A DNA stretch of 64,000 nt, taken from positions 1-64,000 of the forward strand of contig OX044358.1 in assembly GCA_943846665.1 (NCBI GenBank), read 5' to 3'. The position numbers and the translations under genes are program-made. Below the pieces are notes generated by a model. The model had not been told where the DNA came from. It searched no databases and saw only the letters and a program-made list of their open reading frames with translations. Positions 8,804-17,410 of this stretch are shown here, one piece after another; the first letter of the stretch is position 1; each line of letters starts with the position of its first letter. This stretch comes from Arcticimaribacter sp002477625 (GTDB taxonomy: Bacteria > Bacteroidota > Bacteroidia > Flavobacteriales > Flavobacteriaceae).

Positions 8804-10969
8804 ATGAAACAGTTCTTCTTTTTTATGGTATTATTTTTCTTTGCTTCTAAAAGTCTTATAGGGCAAAAAACGACCTCAAATCAAGAAGAAGATACTTGGG
8901 GAGATTATTATTTCATCAATGGTGAATATGAAAAAGCAACCAACTTTTTTGAAAACACCCAAAAGGAATTAAGATTAGAACAACAACGCAACCTTGCACA
9001 AGCTTATTTAGCCACCCGACAAGAAGTTAAAGCAAAAGTGACTTACGGCCCAGTAGCTAATTCAGAGGAGGCAAGCGTGCAAGATTATTATCGTTATGCT
9101 GATTTGTTAATGGAAGAACAGCGTCTCGCAGATGAATACAGAACAAAAGCCTATCAACTCCCATGGTCAACTCCTGCTTTATTCGATCAAGATAGCTTGT
9201 TATACAAACAAAGATTTGGGGCATCAATTTACACTATTAGTGGTGTAAAGGGAAACAGCGCAAACAACGAATTTGGGTTAATCTTTATGGATAAAAACCC
9301 TAACGGGAGCGTATTTTATTTAAGTGATCAAGAAAAAACCAAAGAGCAAAAACGCGCTTTAAGGAAGGTTAAATCTGATTTACCTATTTATAATTTCTAT
9401 CAAGCAACCTATACGACCAGTCCTTCTTCACTGCTTCCAGGACAACCTTTACCCAACACCTTAAATACTTTTTTTCAAGAAGGGCCAGGGACCTATGATG
9501 CCAGGAGTGATCGTTTCTATTTTACCCGCTCTGATAGCAAATATGATAAGAAGAAAAAGGTGCACCTTAACATTTATTTTATCAAAAAGGCAGAGATTAA
9601 TCAAAGTAAAATCGCCCTTCCGCTTCCTTTTAATAGACAAGGTTATTCCACTTTGCATCCTGCCATTTCTCCTAATGGAAAACGTTTGTTCTTTGCTAGC
9701 GACCGTCCAGAGGGCTTTGGGGGTATGGATTTATATTATGTTGATATTGAAAATGGACGTTTTTCTGACCCCATTAACCTTGGTCCAGATATTAACACAG
9801 AAGGAGATGAGGTTTTTCCCTATGCCTTTAGTGAAACACAGCTATTCTTTTCGTCTAATGGTCGAGAAGGAATAGGGAAGTTAGACGTGTTTTTAACTGA
9901 ACATGTGATTGAAAAGCGTTGGGAAACTTTTATTTTAGGGAAAGACTTCAACACAAAAGAAGATGATTTTTCTTTTGGAATAAGAGAAGACCTTGAAATA
10001 GGATATTTTGCCTCTGATCGCGAAGGTGGAAAAGGAGCAGACGATTTATATACGTTCCCATTTATGCCAGAAATTGCCGGGTTAAAAGATTATTATGTCT
10101 ATGTTCCATCAGATACTTTAATAGTGGCGAATAGAGGGGTTTTAAAGAATGATATCAAAATGCTTCAGGATAAAGATCCTTTACAACGGCTTTTACAAAA
10201 AGAAGCCATCCCTACAATCCCACCTCAAAACGGATCGATTTTTTTCAATAGAAATGGCTCTTTTCTGTATAAAAATAATCAACCGCTAGCCCAAAAAGAT
10301 TCTTTTGCCTATCGCCTAAAAACAGTAAAAGGTTATTCTGATAATATATGGGTACAATTAGAAAGAGCGGCGGTAGATTCTGGTGAACTCAATCAAGAAC
10401 TTGCAGCGGCTTTTGCTTCTATTTTTTACAATCTAGATAAAAGTAATATTTTAGAACAGTACCTAGATCGAGTAGACAAAGTGGTTGAGGTGTTACAAAA
10501 AAATCCTAGCCTTGAAATTGAAGTAAGTTCTTATACAGATTGTCGTGGAAGTGCCTCCTATAATTTGGCTTTATCTCAGCGAAGAACACAAGCAATAATA
10601 GATTATGTGCAAGCGCGCATTGAAAAGCCAGAACGTATTTATGGAAAAGGATATGGTGAAGAAGAAGTAAATAGTGCTGGGGGGAAAGATTATCAACTAG
10701 TGGCCGGCTCTTATAATGAGCAAGAGAATGCAAACCGTTTAATCGCATTGCTTAAAGCATCTGGAATTCAAGCTAGAAAAGTTTCGCAAGGTGCACTAAC
10801 AAGAGTGATCGTTGCAGAGTCAGATCGTTTTGAAAGCCTTCAAACAGTTCAAGAACAACTCACGCAACAATCCATCAAAACTTGGATAACAAAAAGACCT
10901 TGTTTTCAATTAAGTGAAGAGGAACATCAGGTCAATAGAAGAACAGACTTTAAAGTTATTAGACTTTAA
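8804..10969 (+). CDS. OmpA-family protein with PD40 repeats and an inserted SPOR-like domain
   Basis: The 721-aa protein has a signal peptide (cleavage near LIGQ), a TPR-like N-part (about 30-110), PD40/WD40-like beta-propeller motifs (SPNGKRLFFASDRPEGFGG, about 290-370), a cadherin/Ig-like stretch (about 425-525) and a C-terminal OmpA domain that anchors to peptidoglycan. The OmpA domain is split: its first half (TDCRGSASYNLALSQRR, ending GKGYGEEEVN) and its last strand (EEEHQVNRRTDFKVI) are separated by about 70 residues (about 627-695, starting DYQLVAGSY) that read as a SPOR-type domain. It starts two bases after the PorP/SprF gene and completes a cargo/partner/anchor operon. Its stop overlaps that of the convergent TonB pseudogene. 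Confidence 0.88.
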   Translation: MKQFFFFMVLFFFASKSLIGQKTTSNQEEDTWGDYYFINGEYEKATNFFENTQKELRLEQQRNLAQAYLATRQEVKAKVTYGPVANSEEASVQDYYRYADLLMEEQRLADEYRTKAYQLPWSTPALFDQDSLLYKQRFGASIYTISGVKGNSANNEFGLIFMDKNPNGSVFYLSDQEKTKEQKRALRKVKSDLPIYNFYQATYTTSPSSLLPGQPLPNTLNTFFQEGPGTYDARSDRFYFTRSDSKYDKKKKVHLNIYFIKKAEINQSKIALPLPFNRQGYSTLHPAISPNGKRLFFASDRPEGFGGMDLYYVDIENGRFSDPINLGPDINTEGDEVFPYAFSETQLFFSSNGREGIGKLDVFLTEHVIEKRWETFILGKDFNTKEDDFSFGIREDLEIGYFASDREGGKGADDLYTFPFMPEIAGLKDYYVYVPSDTLIVANRGVLKNDIKMLQDKDPLQRLLQKEAIPTIPPQNGSIFFNRNGSFLYKNNQPLAQKDSFAYRLKTVKGYSDNIWVQLERAAVDSGELNQELAAAFASIFYNLDKSNILEQYLDRVDKVVEVLQKNPSLEIEVSSYTDCRGSASYNLALSQRRTQAIIDYVQARIEKPERIYGKGYGEEEVNSAGGKDYQLVAGSYNEQENANRLIALLKASGIQARKVSQGALTRVIVAESDRFESLQTVQEQLTQQSIKTWITKRPCFQLSEEEHQVNRRTDFKVIRL

Positions 10970-12290
10970 AATTGCCATTGAAGACTAGCGTAAATTTCTC
11001 TTGTGGGAGCTGCTTCAAAATACCGATTTCCGAAGGCATTAATGCGAATATTATCGCTGTATAGTGTGTTGAATAGGTTAGTACAACCCATTATTAAGGA
11101 TGTTTTTTGCCCTATTTTTTTTAGTGGAAGTCGAAGACTTACGTCGTCTCTAAAAAATTGATCTACTTGGTTTTCATTGCGATTATCTGCGAAAAGGTCC
11201 CCGCGATAGGTTTTAGTATAGTTGACTTGAAATTTATTTTCCCAGTGATAATTAAGGTGAAGTGTCCCAAAATCTGAGGGGAGACCAGGAAGGTTATTTC
11301 CACTATAATTTTCACCATTTTGTTCAAAGTCTTGATACTTAAAGTTGGCATAGTTGTAGGTGATTTGAGCTTGAAATCTTTTGTTGAATTGATGTTTTTA
11401 TCAAAAACTCCACCCCTTTTCTAGTTGTACTTCCGGCGTTTTGATAAAATGTCCTTCCAGGTGAGTCGGCTAATTCATAAGCGACTAGATCATTGCTTGT
11501 GGTAATAGAAAAGTAAACTAAGCTAGCGTTTGTTTTTCTGCTCGTGTAATGAATTCCGCCCTCGAGATTATCGGCTACTTGAATATCAACAAAAGGATTG
11601 AAGCCGCCACTGCCAGTTGGGTTAGCACTTAATTCACTCAAGGTTGGGGTTTCATAGCTGCGGGATAAATTTACAAAACTACTAAAGCGGGGCGAAAAAG
11701 TATAAGAGAGTCCAACTTGAGGACTCCACGCATTTAGTGTCCTTTGATCGGTTTGATTCCCATCGGTTAGGAAGTTATCGGTGACTTTAAGTTCGTTGGC
11801 ATCCCAGCGTATTCCCCCATTAATTAGTACCAATACTTGATCAGGGCCTAATCCTCTCAACGATGCAGGATCAATATGATCAGTTCCATCCGAAATGGTT
11901 TGCGTGTTAGATGTAAATGAAGGTGCTACAAAATTTAAAATTTGGTTTAAATTAACTTGAGGAGATATATCAATTAATTCATTAATATTTACGATATCTA
12001 TTGGGACAGGAGAGTCTATCGCTGTTCTGTTAGGATTTCTAGAACCAATTACTACTATTTCATCTAATGATTCTCCGTCATTTAGCTTAATGTTAATTGT
12101 TTCTTCGTTATTAATTTCAATTTCTTTGGTCTCATATCCTGTATAGCTAAATACTAATGTATTATTAACAAATGCTTCAATAGTAAAGTTTCCGTCAAAA
12201 TCGGTTATGGATCCTTTAGTTGTTCCTTTTATGATAACACTCGCTCCGGGAAGTGGATTACCGTCATTGTCAGTTACAGTTCCAGAGAAG
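10966..12290 (-). pseudogene. Decayed TonB-dependent receptor
   Basis: On the minus strand the remnant begins inside a CarboxypepD_reg domain (SGTVTDNDGNPLPGASVIIK), runs through a plug domain (LRGLGPDQVLVLING), then jumps directly into the distal beta-barrel (GIRWDANELKV) and ends with a typical barrel tail, LQWQF. Three lesions are visible: the signal peptide and first residues are missing at the junction near 12290; several hundred residues between plug and distal barrel are absent near 11815; and a frameshift near 11385-11400 throws the last 140 or so residues into another frame. A healthy relative is at 39661-42435. It cannot make a functional receptor. Confidence 0.88.
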
Positions 12291-12293
12291 TAC

Positions 12294-12473
12294 GCGGCAG
12301 TAGTGGAGGCTATAGAGGCAGACTTTGAAGAACATGGAATAGACTCTATAAGAAAGAACAACTATGAAATCTTTGAGCAGAATATAGAGATGGTAGAGGC
12401 AGGATTATATGAATACAGACCAGATGCAGGGCCAGACCCATTAGATATGTTTGATTTCCCAGAAGATGAATAA
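12294..12473 (+). pseudogene. C-terminal fragment of an unknown gene, probable mobile-element remnant
   Basis: A plus-strand frame ending at TAA 12473 encodes about 60 acidic residues (AAVVEAIEADFEEHG near its beginning, DPLDMFDFPEDE at its end). Its upstream continuation in this frame is merely the antisense of the TonB pseudogene, so the real 5' part is gone. The AGA/AGG-rich and GAG-rich codon use differs from the neighbours. I do not recognise the family. The position beside an integrase suggests it was the end of a gene carried by the element, truncated when a deletion fused it to the TonB receptor. Confidence 0.5.
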
Positions 12474-12612
12474 TAAGCGGTAATGATATATGGAATTATC
12501 AAAGCGATACTAGGCAACTAAATAAAAAATTTCCACCTAAAGCAACTGCTTAGTGTGGGCTACAAAAAATCAATACCACTTGACCTTTATTTAATTTTTA
12601 GTTCATCTGGTA

Positions 12613-13194
12613 TTAAGAAGTAAATCTAATTGGAGTTGTATCTGTCATTTTTAGTGCACCTTCAACAGCTTTATCAATCATCTCATAGCCTTTGGGAACG
12701 CCATAGTGTGTAATAGGATGCTTATTTTCATTTGTATGATAATAATGCCTTAATCTTTTTGAATTTTTAATTCCAAAGTTCTTTGCTGTTTGAGGATCAG
12801 AATGGTTGTGCAATATATTTTTGTCAAATAAAACCTCAATTAGATAAACGCATAAAACCTTTGATAAAAGCCATTCACACTTATTGAGAGTAGTTCCTAA
12901 AGGTGTAAATGCTTGTTTAAATTTATTGGAGTCTTCTTTTCGTATAGCGCCACGCATCCAGAGTGAAATTGACAGTGTTCTAAAGAAAGCCGTGTACTCT
13001 GACTCATTCTCACCATTATTAATTTCGAGGTTTAAGGGGTTATTATTTTTTCTATTCGGTTTATATCCGTCTCCATTCCAGTTTATGTAATTAGCTATTA
13101 TTTTTCGTTGAATTAAAATTTCATTTATAAGCTCTTCTTTTGAGTAGCTCTTAAGTGAAAAGTCCGTCGGATTAAGTCTTTTATTTGTTGCCAT
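12613..13194 (-). CDS. Unknown protein encoded directly downstream of the integrase
   Basis: About 193 aa starting M-A-T-N-K-R; two in-frame ATGs lie just upstream (13200, 13206). The start overlaps the end of the recombinase gene by 14 bases, so the two are co-transcribed and probably translationally coupled. The sequence is Lys/Asn-rich, predicted mostly helical and without signal peptide or membrane segment (ends MTDTTPIRFTS). I recognise no domain. Coupling to the integrase suggests an excision or regulatory accessory of the element, but that is inference only. Confidence 0.7.
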   Translation of the reverse strand: MATNKRLNPTDFSLKSYSKEELINEILIQRKIIANYINWNGDGYKPNRKNNNPLNLEINNGENESEYTAFFRTLSISLWMRGAIRKEDSNKFKQAFTPLGTTLNKCEWLLSKVLCVYLIEVLFDKNILHNHSDPQTAKNFGIKNSKRLRHYYHTNENKHPITHYGVPKGYEMIDKAVEGALKMTDTTPIRFTS

Positions 13195-14326
13195 AAACAT
13201 TATCAATTATTATATCTAAATCTTCTGTTGCATAATCAGCATAGTGTCTTTCAGTGGTTACACTTGAGCTATGCCCTAGTAGTTTTGACAAATGATACAT
13301 TGTCGTTCCGTTTTTTAGCTGATGCACCGCAAATGAGTGCCTAGCTGTGTGTGAAGTTATTTTTTTTAGGATTCCACATTGCAACGCCCACATTTTTAAC
13401 TGTTGGTTAGTATGAGCCGTGTATCGGAGATTTGTAAATACATTATCGTCTTTACTTTTTCGCTCTGGTAGAGCATCAATTGCTTGTTGAGGTAATTTAA
13501 AACGTATTTGAATCTTCTTTTTTTTAGTAATTAGATTAATCATTGTTATACAATTCTCTTCAACTATATGTTTCCACTTGAGAGTACTTATATCACCTCC
13601 ACGTAATCCAGTGAAACAGGCGAAAAGGAAACCTCTGTATAACATTGGCTTAACAGTACCTCTTTTCTCCCAATCTCTCATTTGGTAAATATCATCTAAT
13701 GTTAAATAAACCATTTCTTCTTTTCCTTTATCTGGTGCTTTTACCCCCTTTGATGGTGCTGATGCTATAAGTTCGTTATCCACAGCATCATTAAGAACAA
13801 CAGCAAACTGATTGAATCTTTGATTTTGAGTTGATGATTTGAATGATTGACCACTCGTAGTCTTTGCCTCGGTGATTATCCAAGTTTTAAAATCAATAAC
13901 AAACTTTTTATTAATCTGGTTGAGTTTAATATTAAGTGGAATATTGTTTATGGAACAGAATTTCTGAAGCATTTTCCTTAAACTACTATATCCGTTCAAC
14001 GTATTAGTGTTAGTAGCACCTCTTGTTTTCATCACAGAATCAAAATGTTGAAAGAATTGCGTGTTCTCACCGTTTATTAATACAGAGTTAAATATGGCAG
14101 TGTTATACTTTTCTTTTAAAGCATTTTCACGTTGTTTTATAATCTCAGTTGATTTTTCGTTCTGTTTCTTTTTTTCTAAAGTATCCGCTCTTCTCCAAAA
14201 CATTACATCACTTGCAGTTTTAAATTGTATGTTTTCTTTATCAAAATATATTCTAAACCTTATAACATATTGGCCTTTATTTTTTTTTGATGTTGAGTTA
14301 ATTTTTGTTTTTGTAATTGTTGCCAT
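13181..14326 (-). CDS. Tyrosine recombinase/integrase
   Basis: The 381-aa phage-type integrase of Bacteroidota style has an N-terminal beta-strand arm-binding region (about 1-80), a SAM-like core-binding domain (about 85-185) and a catalytic domain. Catalytic residues are all present: Arg in TGLRGGD (about 242), His/Arg in HTARHSF (326/329), His in LGHSS (352) and Tyr in RHYADY (362). The MATITK start is preferred over an ATG three codons upstream. It lies between a truncated foreign gene and the 3' end of mnmE, pointing away from mnmE, which is the usual position of an integrase at the edge of an integrated element. It looks intact and possibly active. Confidence 0.93.
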   Translation of the reverse strand: MATITKTKINSTSKKNKGQYVIRFRIYFDKENIQFKTASDVMFWRRADTLEKKKQNEKSTEIIKQRENALKEKYNTAIFNSVLINGENTQFFQHFDSVMKTRGATNTNTLNGYSSLRKMLQKFCSINNIPLNIKLNQINKKFVIDFKTWIITEAKTTSGQSFKSSTQNQRFNQFAVVLNDAVDNELIASAPSKGVKAPDKGKEEMVYLTLDDIYQMRDWEKRGTVKPMLYRGFLFACFTGLRGGDISTLKWKHIVEENCITMINLITKKKKIQIRFKLPQQAIDALPERKSKDDNVFTNLRYTAHTNQQLKMWALQCGILKKITSHTARHSFAVHQLKNGTTMYHLSKLLGHSSSVTTERHYADYATEDLDIIIDNVYGNK

Positions 14327-14340
14327 TTGTATCAATTATA

Positions 14341-14375
14341 TGTACGAATAAATTTTTCGTATACATTTCGTACAC
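14341..14375. promoter_or_regulatory. TACGAA/TTCGTA repeats upstream of integrase, candidate att arm sites
   Basis: An inverted pair, TGTACGAA (14341-14348) and TTCGTACA (14367-14374), encloses a further TTCGTA (14356-14361). A similar pair of TTCGTA half-sites 12 bases apart occurs at 42-59 at the left edge of the window. Repeats of this sort next to an integrase start are typical of recombinase or excisionase binding, but no experiment supports this here. Confidence 0.35.
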
Positions 14376-14474
14376 TAAAATACAGTATTAGGTGATAGTA
14401 AAGGAAACTAGTTATTAACAAAACAATTGAATTTACTAGTATTTTCAGGTATAAGAAACTAAAAGAAGAGTATG

Positions 14475-14492
14475 TTACTTTCCAATACAGAA
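14475..14492. other. Candidate attachment site: 3' end of mnmE
   Basis: Reading on the minus strand, the last 18 bases of mnmE including the stop are TTCTGTATTGGAAAGTAA (encoding FCIGK). From memory, the Salmonella genomic island 1 family integrates at the equivalent 18 bases (TTCTGTATTGGTAAGTAA) of mnmE/thdF. An integrase begins about 150 bases away. No second copy was seen in the window, so the opposite end of the element is either lost or outside. Confidence 0.5.
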
Positions 14493-15858
14493 GTTAGCAA
14501 AAATATTACCTAATAATTCATCGTTGGTTACTTCCCCAGTGATCTCCCCTAGGTGATAAAGGGCTTGTCTAAGATCAATAGCCAGAAGGTCTCCACTCAA
14601 TCCATTACGCAAACCCGTCTGAATTGCGGCAACTTCTTTTTGAGCGGAATAGAGCGATCCATAATGTCGTGAGTTGGTAATAATGCTCTGGTCTTGTGTT
14701 GGATTCAACTTGAAGTGTTGGGTAAGCAAGTCGATTAATTGTGGAAGATTAGAATTCATCTTGGCGCTGATAGAAACAGTTGGATAGCCTTCGATGTATT
14801 CTGGGACAGCCACAGCGGGTTTTTGATCTTCTTTATTAAAAACAACAAGTAACTTTTTGTTGGGATATTGTTTGTTGAATGCTTTTAAGTCCTCTGATAA
14901 AACATCCTTATTCTGAATATAATCTGTAGAATCAACTAAGATGCAGTATAAAAGCGGCTAAGGCTATTTTGTCCTTTGTTTTTTGGATTCCTATTTTTTC
15001 AATGGTGTCCTGTGTTTCTCGAATTCCCGCAGTATCAATAAATCGAAAACAAACACCGTCTAGAGTTATTTCGTCTTCTATGCTATCACGGGTGGTGCCT
15101 GCAATAGAGCTGATGATGGCTTTGTCTTCGTTTAGCAAACAGTTCAACAGGGTTGATTTTCCAACATTGGGTGGGCCAACTATGGCTATTGGAACTCCTT
15201 TTTTAATCACATTTCCAAGTGCGAAAGAATCCAACAGATTTTTGAGAACGAGCTGTATTTTGAGTAATAAGGCTTCCAGCTCTTTGCGATCTGCAAATGC
15301 AACATCTTCTTCTGCAAAATCAAGTTCAAGTTCAATCAGCGAAGCAAAGTTTAATAATTCTTGTCTTAGGTTTTGAATCTCGCTACTAAACCCACCTCGC
15401 ATTTGTTGCATGGCCAGTTGGTGACTGGCTTCGTTTTCAGACGAAATAAGGTCAGCTACTGCCTCTGCTTGAGACAAATCCATTTTTCCATTTAAAAAAG
15501 CACGTAAGGTAAACTCTCCTGGCTTGGCGGTTTGCGCCCCTTTTTCAATCAAAATCTTCATGATTTGTTGCTGAATGTACGGGCTACCATGACACGAAAT
15601 TTCAATTACATCTTCTCCTGTATAGGAATTGGGATTTTTAAAAACACTAACCAACACTTCATCAACGATGCTTCCGTTGGATATAAGGTCACCTAAATGA
15701 ATGCTGTGGCTTTTTTGATCCTTTAATTGCTTTCCAGAACGGGCTTTAAACAGGTCGTCTGTAAGCTCTATAGCCTGCGAGCCAGAAAGCCGAATTATTG
15801 CTATTGCGCCAGCCCCAGAAGCGGTAGAGAGAGCCATTATTGTTCCTTCACTTATCAT
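14475..15858 (-). pseudogene. mnmE: tRNA modification GTPase MnmE, interrupted by a one-base frameshift
   Basis: MnmE acts with MnmG to install the 5-carboxymethylaminomethyl group on wobble U34 of tRNA. The first part (from MISEGTIMALST, 308 aa) holds the folate-binding domain and the G1 (GPPNVGKST) and G3 (DTAGIRE) motifs. It then runs into a stop. One base later in phase the protein resumes (CILVDSTDYIQNKD), including the G4 motif NKED and the conserved C-terminal FCIGK. The total span of 1384 bases is one more than a multiple of three, matching a single inserted base. The best site is the A run at 14950-14953: removing one A restores continuous homology and spacing. Everything else looks under normal constraint, so this is either a sequencing error or a very recent inactivation. 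It is adjacent to the integrated element. Confidence 0.88.
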
Positions 15859-15976
15859 GCTGTAAAATTAAGCCTTTTTCCTGTTTTGAAGGGAGTTCTA
15901 TTTTTTTAAATTATTGAAAGTGCGCAATAATATGTAGTTTTGAAGATGAAGGGAAAATCAGCAACTTATTGTGTTT

Positions 15977-16285
15977 ATGCATTTAAGCCAACTCTTTAAC
16001 CTCTTCAGTGGTTTTTTAGGCTTTATAATTCCGTTGGTTATTTGGCAATCAAAGAAAAAAGACACCTACGATTTAGATGTACATGGAAAAGCGATTATCA
16101 ATTTTCAAATTTACTTATTTATTCTTACAATTTGTTGTTTTCCGTTAGTACTTTTTCTAGGCATAGGACTTATCGGATTGTTTATTCTACTTCTTGTATC
16201 CCTAGCTTTCCCAGTACTGAATGCGGTACGAGCGAGTGCAGGATCCCTTCCCAATTACCCGATTCTGTATGAATTTGTAGACTAA
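15977..16285 (+). CDS. DUF4870-family small membrane protein
   Basis: About 102 aa from ATG 15977 (a GTG lies two codons upstream). Three hydrophobic segments are seen with the family pattern near the N-terminus (LFSGFLGFIIPLVIW, then a polar YDLDVHGKAIINFQ loop), ending with a short tail. DUF4870 proteins are small inner-membrane proteins of unknown role. It is divergent from mnmE, and its stop overlaps the stop of the convergent GNAT gene by four bases (CTAA). Confidence 0.8.
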   Translation: MHLSQLFNLFSGFLGFIIPLVIWQSKKKDTYDLDVHGKAIINFQIYLFILTICCFPLVLFLGIGLIGLFILLLVSLAFPVLNAVRASAGSLPNYPILYEFVD

Positions 16286-17406
16286 ATAGCCTTGGTGAAG
16301 GTTGCTCTTTTTTTATGCAAGCGATTTTCGTAATTCTTCCACATTTGCTGAATGGCTTTGTTTTCTTCTAGTTCAGGATTTGTTTCTACAATTGTAATCC
16401 CACGTTTGTTGAAAGTCTTTTGAATTTCATTGAAAAGGACTGCTGTTACTCCTTTATTTTGATACTCGGGGTGCACTCCAATCAAATAAAAAGAAGCCCT
16501 GTTGTTAAAGTATTGTGCCCATAAAACACTTAAAAAACCAAAAGGGAAAAATGATCCATTCGCCTTTTTTAGTGCCTTGGTAAACGAAGGCATGGTAATG
16601 ACAAAAGCAATCAAGCGATCGTTTTCATCTGCTACGCATTTTATGTATTCGGGATGGATGTACCGAAAGTACTTTTCTTTGTAGTGTCGAATTTGATAAG
16701 GCTGAACAGGCACAAAGGTTTGAAGGTCCTTATAAGTCTCTGCTAGCAGTTCAAACATTTGCTTGACATAGGGGAGGATGTCGCTTGTTTTTTTAAAATC
16801 AATAAGCTTCAAATGGTAGCGATCGTATACAATTTGTGCAAAACGTTTAACTTTTGCGGGCGACTTATCGAAGGAGGGGATTTTTATTTCATATTCTACC
16901 CACTGTGCTAATTTCTCATAACCCAAGGCTTCAAGGTGATCTGCATAGTAGGGAAAGTTGTATTGAGTAATCATGGTATTCATTTCTTCAAAACCCGATA
17001 CAAGTAAACCGGCTTTATCGAGGTTTGAAAAACCAACGGGTCCTTCAATAAACTCAAGTTGATGTTGCTTTCCAAAACGACTAACTTCGTTTAGCAATGC
17101 CGAACTCACTTCGAGCTCATCAATAAAATCAAACCAGCCGAAACGTACTTTTCTTTTTTTTAATTCATTGACCTCAATCCAATTGACCATTGCTGCGACT
17201 CTCCCCACGAGCAGATCATTTTTATAGGCTAGAAAAAAAGAAGCATCTGCATTTTGAAAAACTGGATTTTTACTTTGATCAATTACCTCTAGTTCTTCTT
17301 TGCTCATGGGTGGGACCCAGTATTTACTGTCTGCATATAGTTTGAAGGGGAATTGAACAAAATCCTTAAAATGAGCTGCAGTTTGCGCTTTTAGAATTCG
17401 AATCAT
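16282..17406 (-). CDS. GNAT-family N-acetyltransferase-like protein
   Basis: About 374 aa from M-I-R-I-L-K. This ATG is just downstream of the previous gene's stop; the longer frame would overlap it. A C-terminal GNAT core is visible, with the acetyl-CoA loop region IGVHPEYQNKGVTAVLFNEI (about 305-325) and a following strand TIVETNPELEENKAIQQMW. The long N-terminal half resembles a second, degenerate GNAT fold. Flavobacterial homologues are annotated simply as GNAT acetyltransferases; the substrate is unknown. It is co-directional with the outer-membrane protein upstream. Confidence 0.8.
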   Translation of the reverse strand: MIRILKAQTAAHFKDFVQFPFKLYADSKYWVPPMSKEELEVIDQSKNPVFQNADASFFLAYKNDLLVGRVAAMVNWIEVNELKKRKVRFGWFDFIDELEVSSALLNEVSRFGKQHQLEFIEGPVGFSNLDKAGLLVSGFEEMNTMITQYNFPYYADHLEALGYEKLAQWVEYEIKIPSFDKSPAKVKRFAQIVYDRYHLKLIDFKKTSDILPYVKQMFELLAETYKDLQTFVPVQPYQIRHYKEKYFRYIHPEYIKCVADENDRLIAFVITMPSFTKALKKANGSFFPFGFLSVLWAQYFNNRASFYLIGVHPEYQNKGVTAVLFNEIQKTFNKRGITIVETNPELEENKAIQQMWKNYENRLHKKRATFTKAI

Positions 17407-17410
17407 AGGT

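Noticed and set aside
12207..12473. 88-aa plus-strand ORF read as a complete gene
   Set aside because: Its first 29 or so codons are antisense to the CarboxypepD_reg part of the TonB pseudogene; only the tail from about 12294 is plausible coding.
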